Assembly (NCBI GenBank): GCA_029866125.1
Contig: JARWZZ010000004.1
Coordinates: forward strand, 186,001 to 250,000
Length of the DNA: 64,000 nt
DNA from: Limnobacter sp.
GTDB lineage: Bacteria > Pseudomonadota > Gammaproteobacteria > Burkholderiales > Burkholderiaceae_B
Direction: 5' to 3'
Shown: positions 45,455 to 52,611 of the stretch, one piece after another
How the letters are laid out: each line of letters starts with the position of its first letter
Numbering within the stretch: position 1 is the stretch's first letter
The notes under the pieces: model-generated
What the model was told of the DNA's origin: nothing
Seen by the model: the letters and a program-made list of their open reading frames with translations, nothing else
Databases searched by the model: none
Translations under genes and position numbers: made by a program

Positions 45455-45841
45455 TTAGGCGGGGATTCTGTTTGCTACACTGCGCAACAAACCCATAACA
45501 CTGGGCAACGCCAAAATTCCAGCAAACGCAGCTGTACACAGCACCACCCCAGTAGGCACTGGGTTGGCAAGCTCGGGGTGCGCAATGGCACAGGCATCTT
45601 GAGAGTTACCGCCAACGGTGTTTGCTATTTGGTATTGGGTCAGTACTTTGCCCAAGTACAACATGGCCAAGTTGGCGGCGCAAGCGGTGGCATAGGTACA
45701 GCAATGCAATGCACGGTTTGCAGAGTCGCCGTTTTGTGCCTGTTTTGCTGCTTGATCTGCCACCCCAGACTGAATAATTTGAGACTCAATGTCATTGGAC
45801 GCTTGAGGGGACGTTGGCATTGGCGAAATAGTCGATGGCAT
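45455..45841 (-). CDS. hypothetical two-helix protein, 128 aa
   Basis: Small protein with a Ser/Thr/Pro-rich N-terminus (MPSTISPMPTSPQASNDIESQ), then two hydrophobic stretches (CCTYATACAANLAMLYLGKVL and GVVLCTAAFAGILALPSVMGLL) near residues 47-67 and 99-120. No family recognised. It is convergent with the 642-residue unknown, 24 bases apart, and no terminator is visible between them. The similar style of the two N-termini suggests a shared context. Confidence 0.6.
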   Translation of the reverse strand: MPSTISPMPTSPQASNDIESQIIQSGVADQAAKQAQNGDSANRALHCCTYATACAANLAMLYLGKVLTQYQIANTVGGNSQDACAIAHPELANPVPTGVVLCTAAFAGILALPSVMGLLRSVANRIPA

Positions 45842-45934
45842 GTTGGCTCGTCCTGCAATGAGTTTGCAATAAATTATTAAAACTTAGTAACTTGTGTGGT
45901 TGAATAGTTCAACAAACTTTGCCGGTATTCCGAA

Positions 45935-48037
45935 TTGGTAGAAACACACCTGAGTCGCGCTGTGTGGGTCAAGCTGTTCACAGCGTTGATGGTTTTCAGT
46001 GGCGCATTTCTCTCCTTCAGTTTAGAGCCAATTGTGGGTCGCTTAATTACCCCTTTTTTTGGGGGCAGCGCCCACCTGTGGACCGTCAGCTTGATGGTTT
46101 TTCAAGCCTTGTTGCTACTTGCGTACCTTTATGCCCACCTGCTTGCAAAGCGTTTGGGGCGGTGGCATCTACTTGTTCTTTTGCTGCCGCTGCTGCAGTG
46201 GCCGCTTAATTTTGTGTCAGAGGTAGCGCCCAGCGCACCTACACTGACGCTGATTATTCAGCTGTTCCTTCAAGTGTCATTGCCATTCGCTGTGTTGTGC
46301 ACAACCGCCGTGGTGGCGCAAAGCTGGTGGTACCAAAGCAAACACCCCGCAACCCAAACCGCGCCTTACTTCTTGTATGCCGTATCCAATTGGGGTGCGA
46401 TGGTGGCTTTGTTTGCCTACCCGTTTGTATTGGAGCCTTTGCTGGGCTTGGCAGCGCAAAGGTGGTTGTGGAGCTTTGCTTACCTTGCCTATGCTGCGTT
46501 GACTGTGGGCGTTTGGTTTGTATTGAATACCCCACTGAATGGCTCAGTGAATACCTCAGTGAATACCTCAGTGAGTGGCCTACAGAATGCGCCCTTGAAC
46601 CAAGCTGCGCCAGCCTACCCTGTCACTGTTGTACTGCGTTGGCTTGCACTCAGCGCCGCACCCTCAGCCCTTTTACTGGCCTGTACCAATGTCATCAGCA
46701 TGGAAGTAGGGGCCTTCCCGCTGGTGTGGGTGTTCCCTTTGGCGCTGTATTTGGGTGCTTTTACTTGGGCGTTTTCAGAAAGAGCCAATTTTTTAGCCCG
46801 TATCGCTCAAAAATACATTCTTGAAATCAGCCTGATTGCCCTGTTGTGCTCGCGGCTGTTGGCCACGTACATTGGCCTTATTCCAGTGTTGCTTTTGGCT
46901 TTTTTCCTGTTGTGCTTGGTGGCCCATCGGGCGCTTTATGGCTTGCGCCCACACCCTGCTCAACTCACCCACTATTACCTTTGGATTGCGCTGGGCGGCT
47001 GGGTTGGCGGGCTTTTGGTCAGCTTGCTTGCGCCTGTGCTTTTCTCCGGCTTATGGGAATACCCACTGGCCGTGCTTTCCATCTTGCTTTTGTGCTGGCC
47101 CCAAGCGTGGCTGGGGTGGTGGAAAAATGCAGCACGTTACTTTGCATACGCCCGGCTAGGTTTGTTGGCCTTGTGCATGGTCGTGCTTGGCCTGCATTTG
47201 TCGGGCCCGCCCAGCATTTATTCCCTCCGCAATTTTTACGGCATCCACAAAATCAACGAAAAACCTGCAGTAGGCGCCGCCTTGGCGCACCGGCAGCTTT
47301 TGCACGGCCAAACCGTCCATGGTATGCAACATGTGGAAGGCAAGCGTGGCAACGAGCCGTTGGCCTATTATTACCCGGGCGGTGCAATGGCAATTGCCAT
47401 GGAAACACGCAGCCGCAGCGAGCCATCCGCAATTGTGGGTTTGGGGGCGGGTAGCGCCTTGGCGTGGTTTGAGGCGGGTGAAAAAGTGAGGGTGTACGAG
47501 ATTGACCCCGATGTTGAGCAGATTGCAAAAAATTGGTTTCGGTTTTTTGCGGATTCCAATGCGGCGGTCACTGTAAGCTTGGGTGATGCACGTTTAAACT
47601 TCAGGTCGGACCAGGCCTTGGGCGATTACGGAGCCATTTTGGTGGATGCGTTTTCGGGCGATGGAATACCCGTGCACCTTTTGACGCTGGAAGCTTTGGA
47701 TGTGTACCTTTCGCGCTTGTCCCCAAACGGCATTTTGGTGTTCCATGTGTCCAACCGCTATTACGATTTAATTCCCGTGTTGAAAGCGGCAGCAGGCGCA
47801 CGTGGTTTGACCGTGATTGCAAACACACCCAGGGCTAAAACCACTTACCCCTTGCACATTGACCCGCAAGTGGTGGTGATGGCAAGGCAGGATAATCGTT
47901 TAACTGAGTTGCTGAAGCGGCCCGAATGGCGGCGGCTTGATGAACGAGCGAACAGCGCAAAGTTTGAACCGTGGACAGACGACCACGTCAGTGTGTTGGG
48001 TGCGTTATGGAGTAAATACAGAAAAACTGGGGGGTGA
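45935..48037 (+). CDS. membrane protein fused to spermidine-synthase-like domain
   Basis: 700-residue protein: about ten to twelve transmembrane helices (to about residue 430, starting KLFTALMVFSGAFLSFSLEPIVGRLITPFFGGS) followed by a SpeE-like Rossmann domain (IVGLGAGSALAWFEAGEKVRVYEIDPDVEQIA; GDARLNF; ILVDAFSGDGIPVHLLTLEAL). It resembles the 'fused MFS/spermidine synthase' proteins, whose activity is not established. Start uncertain: TTG 45935 or GTG 45962, neither with a clear ribosome site. Its stop lies one base from the 3' end of the convergent tRNA-Ser gene. Confidence 0.8.
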   Translation: MVETHLSRAVWVKLFTALMVFSGAFLSFSLEPIVGRLITPFFGGSAHLWTVSLMVFQALLLLAYLYAHLLAKRLGRWHLLVLLLPLLQWPLNFVSEVAPSAPTLTLIIQLFLQVSLPFAVLCTTAVVAQSWWYQSKHPATQTAPYFLYAVSNWGAMVALFAYPFVLEPLLGLAAQRWLWSFAYLAYAALTVGVWFVLNTPLNGSVNTSVNTSVSGLQNAPLNQAAPAYPVTVVLRWLALSAAPSALLLACTNVISMEVGAFPLVWVFPLALYLGAFTWAFSERANFLARIAQKYILEISLIALLCSRLLATYIGLIPVLLLAFFLLCLVAHRALYGLRPHPAQLTHYYLWIALGGWVGGLLVSLLAPVLFSGLWEYPLAVLSILLLCWPQAWLGWWKNAARYFAYARLGLLALCMVVLGLHLSGPPSIYSLRNFYGIHKINEKPAVGAALAHRQLLHGQTVHGMQHVEGKRGNEPLAYYYPGGAMAIAMETRSRSEPSAIVGLGAGSALAWFEAGEKVRVYEIDPDVEQIAKNWFRFFADSNAAVTVSLGDARLNFRSDQALGDYGAILVDAFSGDGIPVHLLTLEALDVYLSRLSPNGILVFHVSNRYYDLIPVLKAAAGARGLTVIANTPRAKTTYPLHIDPQVVVMARQDNRLTELLKRPEWRRLDERANSAKFEPWTDDHVSVLGALWSKYRKTGG
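46543..46573 (+). repeat. 12-bp tandem repeat within the synthase-like gene
   Basis: Two full copies of CTCAGTGAATAC (46543-46566) and a partial third, coding for SVNTSVNTSV in the loop after the sixth helix. In-frame copy number variation is possible. Confidence 0.7.
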
Positions 48038-48038
48038 C

Positions 48039-48129
48039 TGGCGGAGAGGAAGGGATTCGAACCCTCGATAGGCTATTAACCTATACACGCTTTCCAGGCG
48101 TGCGACTTCAACCGCTCATCCACCTCTCC
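48039..48129 (-). tRNA. tRNA-Ser (GGA)
   Basis: Class II tRNA with long variable arm, minus strand. Acceptor GGAGAGG/CCTCTCC, anticodon stem-loop CACGC-CTGGAAA-GCGTG (anticodon GGA), T-loop GGTTCGAATCC, discriminator G, and an encoded CCA (complement of 48039-48041). Reads UCC and UCU serine codons. The preceding plus-strand gene stops at 48037. Confidence 0.96.
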
Positions 48130-48227
48130 GAAAGAGCGCGAATTATATCCCAAGCCAGCGCGTTTGGCTACGCAGTATGTGAAACTAAGGCTACTTTTAC
48201 AAAAACAGTTTATTTCAGGGAAGTTAC

Positions 48228-48866
48228 ATGCTTGCTGAGTTTTACGATCGCCACGTTTTGCCTTACATGATTGACTTTGCCTGTGGCATGAAGGCCATGG
48301 CCCGCCAGCGTGGCAAATTGGTGCCCAAAGCCAGCGGTAATGTGCTGGAAATTGGCATTGGTACCGGCTTAAACATGCGTTTTTATGACCGGCAAAAGGT
48401 AAGTAGCTTGATTGGTTTAGACCCTGCAGTGCACATGCACCGCCTCGCGCGCAGGCGTATTGAAGAGGCCGGCCTGTCAGTTGAGTTGCTGGGGCTGTCG
48501 GCCAATACCATACCTCTGCCTGACAGCAGCATCGACACAATTGTGATGACTTACACCCTGTGCACCATCCCCGACCCTGTGCCGGCGTTAAAGGAAATGC
48601 GGCGTGTGCTAAAACCGGAAGGAAAGCTGTTGTACTTGGAGCATGGCAAGGCACCCGACGACAATGTGCACCGCATGCAAAACCGGTTGCAGCCTGTGTG
48701 GGGTAAATTCAGCGGGGGGTGCCACTTGGGCAGAGACATTCCAGCGTTGTTGAAAGCGGCTGGTTTTTTAACTGCGGACCTAGAACAAATGTATGTACCG
48801 GGCCCGCGCGTGTTCACTTACAACTATTGGGGGTCAGCATACTCAGACACCCCTGCGGATGCCTAA
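48228..48866 (+). CDS. class I SAM-dependent methyltransferase
   Basis: 212-residue methyltransferase of the UbiE/phospholipid-methyltransferase type. SAM motif VLEIGIGTGLNMRFY near residue 40, then DPAVHMHRLARRR (acidic loop) and TYTLCTIPDPVPALKEMRRVLKPEGKLLYLEHG. A GGGAAG site precedes the ATG. Substrate unknown. It is convergent with ohr, 17 bases away. Confidence 0.83.
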   Translation: MLAEFYDRHVLPYMIDFACGMKAMARQRGKLVPKASGNVLEIGIGTGLNMRFYDRQKVSSLIGLDPAVHMHRLARRRIEEAGLSVELLGLSANTIPLPDSSIDTIVMTYTLCTIPDPVPALKEMRRVLKPEGKLLYLEHGKAPDDNVHRMQNRLQPVWGKFSGGCHLGRDIPALLKAAGFLTADLEQMYVPGPRVFTYNYWGSAYSDTPADA

Positions 48867-48882
48867 CTGCGCCGGCTCCCAA

Positions 48883-49305
48883 TTAAACCAGAGTTAACAC
48901 CACATCCACATTGCCACGTGTGGCATTGGAGTACGGGCACACTTGGTGGGCTTTGTCGACCAAGGCCTGGGCTGCGCTTGCTTCTAGGCCATCCAGCTTG
49001 ATTTTTAGCTCCACTGCAATGGCAAAACCTACACCTTTGGGGTTGCCACCAATGCCTACCACTGCGGTGATAACTGGCTCATTCGGCAGTTTAATTTTGT
49101 CTTGACCGGCCACAAACTTAATGGCGCCAATAAAACAGGCGGAATAACCGGCTGCAAACAGTTGCTCAGGGTTGGTGCCGGGGCCACCGTCGCCGCCCAA
49201 TTCTTTGGGGGTGCTGAGTTTAACTTCAAGGCGACCATCGGCTGTGGCGCTGTGGCCTTCGCGGCCACCCTTGGATGTTGCTTCCGTGTTGTATACAGTT
49301 TGCAT
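48883..49305 (-). CDS. ohr: organic hydroperoxide resistance protein Ohr
   Basis: Thiol peroxidase that reduces organic and fatty-acid hydroperoxides with dihydrolipoamide. ATG 49305, after GGAG, gives 140 residues beginning MQTVYNTEATSKGGREGHSATADG. The catalytic Cys57 is in AAGYSACFIGAI and the resolving Cys in VDKAHQVCPYSNATRGN near residue 122. The regulator ohrR lies 124 bases upstream on the same strand, the classic pair. Confidence 0.95.
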   Translation of the reverse strand: MQTVYNTEATSKGGREGHSATADGRLEVKLSTPKELGGDGGPGTNPEQLFAAGYSACFIGAIKFVAGQDKIKLPNEPVITAVVGIGGNPKGVGFAIAVELKIKLDGLEASAAQALVDKAHQVCPYSNATRGNVDVVLTLV

Positions 49306-49359
49306 GAATAACTCCAGTTGAAAATGTGGGTCTAGCGTTTGACAAATGACCCGCAAAGT

Positions 49360-49371
49360 TTATCGCGATAA
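49360..49371 (-). promoter_or_regulatory. palindrome TTATCGCGATAA in the ohr leader
   Basis: A 12-base perfect palindrome in the ohrR-ohr gap. It does not resemble the usual TACAATT-type OhrR box; it may be an unrelated operator or a hairpin. Confidence 0.35.
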
Positions 49372-49429
49372 TTAATCGATTGCAATGCGTATAAACCACC
49401 TGAACCATTCGAATTTCAGACAGTCCGCT

Positions 49430-49870
49430 TTAGCTGGGGCAGTTGAACTTGGCCCGCAAAGCGTCAAGCGCCTGCTTGATTTCCTGAAGGTGCTCAGCAG
49501 GTGCTGCGGCAGTTTCAATCATGCAGCGGTTCACTTTTAAGCCCTCAGCTTCAAGGGCTTTGCCTTTGGGACTCAGAAAGATTTCAAGCTGACGTTCATC
49601 AGTTTGGCTGCGGTTGCGTTTGAGAAACCCATCCTCTTCCATGCGTTTTAACACAGGCGTGAGGGCACCCGGTTGTTGGCCTAGGCGTTTGCAAATGTGG
49701 TTTAAGCTGACCCCGTCTTCCTCCCACAAAATCAGCATAATTAAATACTGAGGGTAGGTAAGCCCCAATGGCGCCAAAAGGGGTTTGTAAGCTTGGGTAA
49801 TGGCCAGTGAAGTGGCGTACAAGCTAAAGCAAACTTGATTGTCTAAGGCGAGTGGATTGTCAGTTTTCAT
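49430..49870 (-). CDS. ohrR: MarR-family regulator OhrR
   Basis: Redox-sensing repressor of ohr. Cys14 in LDNQVCFSLY is the conserved reactive cysteine of OhrR, and the winged HTH contains VSLNHICKRLGQQPGALTPVLKRMEEDGFLKRNRSQTDERQ. A further cysteine is near the C-terminus (FNCPS), as in two-Cys OhrR types. 146 residues. Oxidation by organic peroxide releases it from DNA. Upstream lies TACAA-CTT-TTGTC, an imperfect OhrR-like box. Confidence 0.93.
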   Translation of the reverse strand: MKTDNPLALDNQVCFSLYATSLAITQAYKPLLAPLGLTYPQYLIMLILWEEDGVSLNHICKRLGQQPGALTPVLKRMEEDGFLKRNRSQTDERQLEIFLSPKGKALEAEGLKVNRCMIETAAAPAEHLQEIKQALDALRAKFNCPS

Positions 49871-49873
49871 GCT

Positions 49874-49886
49874 TACAACTTTTGTC
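49874..49886 (-). promoter_or_regulatory. candidate OhrR box upstream of ohrR
   Basis: TACAA-CTT-TTGTC; one arm deviates from a perfect TACAA...TTGTA. It begins three bases before the ohrR ATG. Confidence 0.35.
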
Positions 49887-49916
49887 TTATTATTGGAATA
49901 TATTAAGTGTATGCCA

Positions 49917-50915
49917 CTAACCTAAGATACGCTTGAGCGTTTGTTCATACAAGCCCAGATTTTTTCCGCCCAATTCTACTGCTTTCTTAGCCGCTTCAAC
50001 GGCTTGACTCCTTTTTTTTAACGTAAACCGAGTTTCTGCAAGGTTGTTCCACGCATCTGCAAATTTGGGATTTACCTTCACCGCTTGATCAAATGCATCT
50101 TCGGCTTCTGTGAAATTGGCCTGTGCATATAGGCTATTGCCTAGCCCAAACCAAAGCATGGCATCTTGGGGCCAACGCACCAAACCAGCTTGATATGCTT
50201 TTGCTGCCGCTTTTGTATCCGCCCTTTCCAAGCTTAAACTTGAGCCTAGCCAGCCATCGGCTGTGGCAAACTCAGGCGCTTTTTTTTCAGGGTCTAGTAC
50301 CACAAAACCCCAATTTGAGGATCGGTCCCAAAGGTTGAGGAAGGTGTGAATAGGCATGACTTCTCGGCGATTCAAACCCGAGCGCAGCGTGATTTCAGAT
50401 GTATTTGGGTCAATGCCAACCACCACGGCATAGTGCCACATGGGGTAAATGGGCAGCGACAAGTTAAGCAGCACCAAGGGAGGGTTGCCCGTGTTGAGGG
50501 CGCTAAGCAGGCCTTCAATATTGGGCTCGATGGTGTAGGCCACAAAGCCTTGGCGGCGGGCAGTGGCCTGCATCTCTGTTTGCAGGCTGCCTTTGCGCTC
50601 TGGCAAATAAACCTGAGGCACGAGCTCCTCCGGGGTAATGCGCTTGCCTGAGTAATTCAGCACTGTGGCCAGTGCGGCTGGGCCGCATTGATATTCTTCT
50701 TGGGGGAAAAACGGTACATTTTCTAGTTCAAATGCTTTTTGATTCACCAACACGGTTTGGGTGTGGGGTGAAAGGGGTTGCATGCCAGCACAGCCGGTTA
50801 AACCACCCGTAAGAACGAGGCAAGAAAACAAAAAACCCAGAACCCTCGGGGCTTTGGGCTTGTTCGTTAGGCTTATTGCCAGAATGCCCGTCGGCTTGTT
50901 TAGGAAATTCCACAT
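49917..50915 (-). CDS. PA2778-family cysteine peptidase lipoprotein
   Basis: C39-like peptidase with TPR tail, 332 residues. Signal and lipobox LTGGLTGCAG near residue 45; active Cys in EEYQCGPAALATVLNY near 80, His in MWHYAVVVGID near 165, and RSGLNRREV following. The C-terminal half holds TPR repeats (AKAYQAGLVRWPQDAMLWFGLGNSLYAQANFTEAEDAFDQAV; PKFADAWNNLAETRFTLK). GTG 50927 is an alternative start. The PA2779-type gene directly upstream (24 bases) is the standard partner. The biological substrate is not known. Confidence 0.85.
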   Translation of the reverse strand: MWNFLNKPTGILAISLTNKPKAPRVLGFLFSCLVLTGGLTGCAGMQPLSPHTQTVLVNQKAFELENVPFFPQEEYQCGPAALATVLNYSGKRITPEELVPQVYLPERKGSLQTEMQATARRQGFVAYTIEPNIEGLLSALNTGNPPLVLLNLSLPIYPMWHYAVVVGIDPNTSEITLRSGLNRREVMPIHTFLNLWDRSSNWGFVVLDPEKKAPEFATADGWLGSSLSLERADTKAAAKAYQAGLVRWPQDAMLWFGLGNSLYAQANFTEAEDAFDQAVKVNPKFADAWNNLAETRFTLKKRSQAVEAAKKAVELGGKNLGLYEQTLKRILG

Positions 50916-50938
50916 CAACCGGGGCACTCCAAGTCAAT

Positions 50939-51319
50939 TTATCGAACTGAGCGGGTAAACGGGAACACTTTGGTCAAGCCCAGAATGTCTGTTACCAGCA
51001 AAACAATGAACAATGTGAAAATTGCGCCAACAATGCCAGCACCTGCGGGTTCAGTCTGCATGTGCTCTGCCAAACGTGCGGCTTCGCTGTCAGTCATGGA
51101 GTCCACACGGGCTTTTGCCATTTCAGGCGTAACGCCTTGTTCGCGAATGGCGTCAGCAATGTGTTGACGGTCAAAGTAGGATTTCAATTCTGAACGATCT
51201 ACACGTACGCTTGCAGCCTGTTCGGTACCCACCAAAGCAGCATGTGCTGGGGCGATAACGAAGGTAGATGCAAAGCTAAATAGCACTGCTGTGCTAACGC
51301 TTTTAATGAATTTGGACAT
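50939..51319 (-). CDS. PA2779-family protein
   Basis: 126-residue exported or membrane protein. Signal peptide MSKFIKSVSTAVLFSFASTFVIAPAHA, then a helical part (QAASVRVDRSELKSYFDRQHIADAIREQGVTPEMAKARVDSMTDSEAARLAEHM) and a C-terminal membrane helix (GIVGAIFTLFIVLLVTDILGLTKVF). AGGAG precedes the ATG. It is paired with the PA2778 peptidase; the pair occurs across Pseudomonas and Burkholderiales but its job is not established. Confidence 0.85.
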   Translation of the reverse strand: MSKFIKSVSTAVLFSFASTFVIAPAHAALVGTEQAASVRVDRSELKSYFDRQHIADAIREQGVTPEMAKARVDSMTDSEAARLAEHMQTEPAGAGIVGAIFTLFIVLLVTDILGLTKVFPFTRSVR

Positions 51320-51454
51320 GTAATTCTCCTTAAATGTGTCTCTAGTTTACACTTGTCGAAGGCGAGATAACCTTTTATAGGGTCAGGACGTGGCCTTCTT
51401 GCAACGTTTGGCTTGGTTGAGGCACACTTGCGCAGTCAAAAAAAGGACCTATCA

Positions 51455-52501
51455 ATGAGCAAAACTCTGCGTGTTTCAGAAAAGTGGTATCGCCGTGCCC
51501 TATGGGTTGTGGCGTTTTTCTTTGCCAATTTTTTGATTGGTTTGGGTGGCGCTGTGGTGGGGGATTTGCCACAAGTGGAAAAGCAACTGACTTTGGATCA
51601 GTTTGTGGATCAAACCGAGGCAGAACCCATTAAACAACAAATGAAAGTCGCACAGGCCAAGCTTGCGGCCGCTGATAGTGAGTTGGATCAAGCCCGTTTG
51701 AAATACCTGCAAGCCCAGTCTGACACCCAAGCAGAGCAAGAAAATTTTAACAACTGGGTGACCACCCGCAATTCCACTCAAGACCCAGAGCAAGATGCAT
51801 CACTCAAAGCCCGCACTGCTGCGCTTGAGGCTTTGCAGGCCATTGAGCGCCGGGCTTTGCAGGAAATGCAAAACCAGCAGCAAATCGCGTTGGATGCATC
51901 CCAGGGGGTACGAAACTCTGAAAAAGAGCTGAAGGCTTTGGAGGATGTTGCTCGGGTTGGATACGAAGACTCCCTGAATAGCCAAGAGCTTCGGGTGTTT
52001 GCCTACCGCTTGGCCTTGACCTTGCCCCTGTTGCTTTTGGCGGCTTGGCTTTTGATTAAAAAGCGACACAGCACCTACTGGCCTTTTGTGTGGGGCTTTG
52101 GTTTTTTTGCAATTTTCGCGTTTTTTGTGGAGTTGGTGCCTTATTTGCCCAGCTACGGGGGGTACGTTCGGCAAATTGTTGGAATTGTGTTAACGGTGGT
52201 GCTGGGGCGTTATGCCATTTTGGGCATGAACAGGTACTTGGCCAAGCAAAGGGAAGTGGAAGCCACGCCCGAGCATGAGCGCCGCCAAGCCTTGGACTAC
52301 GACTTGGCCTTGGGCCGAGTGGCCAAAAGCATTTGCCCCGGCTGCGAGCGGCCGGTCAATATGCAGGACGCAAGCATTGATTTTTGCCCGCATTGTGGCA
52401 TTGGTTTGCATGACCATTGCACGGCCTGTAACACCCGAAAGAGTTGTTTCTCGCGTTACTGCCATTCTTGCGGGGCGGGTAAGGACGTGAAAGTGGCCTG
52501 A
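51455..52501 (+). CDS. membrane protein with coiled coil and zinc ribbons
   Basis: 348 residues. ATG 51455 follows AAAAAGGAC. An N-terminal helix (ALWVVAFFFANFLIGLGGAVVG) is followed by a long charged coiled coil (about 50-190), two or three more helices (LTLPLLLLAAWLLIKK; WPFVWGFGFFAIFAFFVELVPYL; YVRQIVGIVLTVVLGRYAIL), and a C-terminal cytoplasmic zinc-ribbon module CPGCERPV...CPHCG...CTACNTRKSC...CHSCG. The likely role is a membrane scaffold or sensor; no function is assigned. It lies divergent from the PA2779 gene and ahead of flhA. Confidence 0.75.
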   Translation: MSKTLRVSEKWYRRALWVVAFFFANFLIGLGGAVVGDLPQVEKQLTLDQFVDQTEAEPIKQQMKVAQAKLAAADSELDQARLKYLQAQSDTQAEQENFNNWVTTRNSTQDPEQDASLKARTAALEALQAIERRALQEMQNQQQIALDASQGVRNSEKELKALEDVARVGYEDSLNSQELRVFAYRLALTLPLLLLAAWLLIKKRHSTYWPFVWGFGFFAIFAFFVELVPYLPSYGGYVRQIVGIVLTVVLGRYAILGMNRYLAKQREVEATPEHERRQALDYDLALGRVAKSICPGCERPVNMQDASIDFCPHCGIGLHDHCTACNTRKSCFSRYCHSCGAGKDVKVA

Positions 52502-52565
52502 GTCAAGTATTTCCATGGGTCAAATAGACCCATAAGTACCCTCTATTCTTTGAATGATTTAGCCC

Positions 52566-52592
52566 TAAAGTTTTCCATAATGGTGCCGTTAA
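52566..52592 (+). promoter_or_regulatory. sigma-28 (FliA) promoter of flhA operon
   Basis: TAAAGTTT, 11 bases, GCCGTTAA: one mismatch from the flagellar consensus TAAAGTTT-N11-GCCGATAA. It starts 46 bases before the flhA GTG. It places flhA-flhF-flhG-fliA at least partly under FliA control. Confidence 0.8.
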
Positions 52593-52611
52593 CTCACCGA
52601 TGGGCTGAATT

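Noticed and set aside
48039-48129. tRNA-Ser 3' end as an integration site for a genomic island covering 43.5-48 kb
   Set aside because: No second copy of the tRNA 3' end, integrase or mobility gene seen in the window.
48034-48270. Open frame starting MTGGEEGIRTLDRLLTYTRF over the tRNA-Ser gene
   Set aside because: It is the antisense translation of the tRNA (the common EEGIRTLDRL... artefact).
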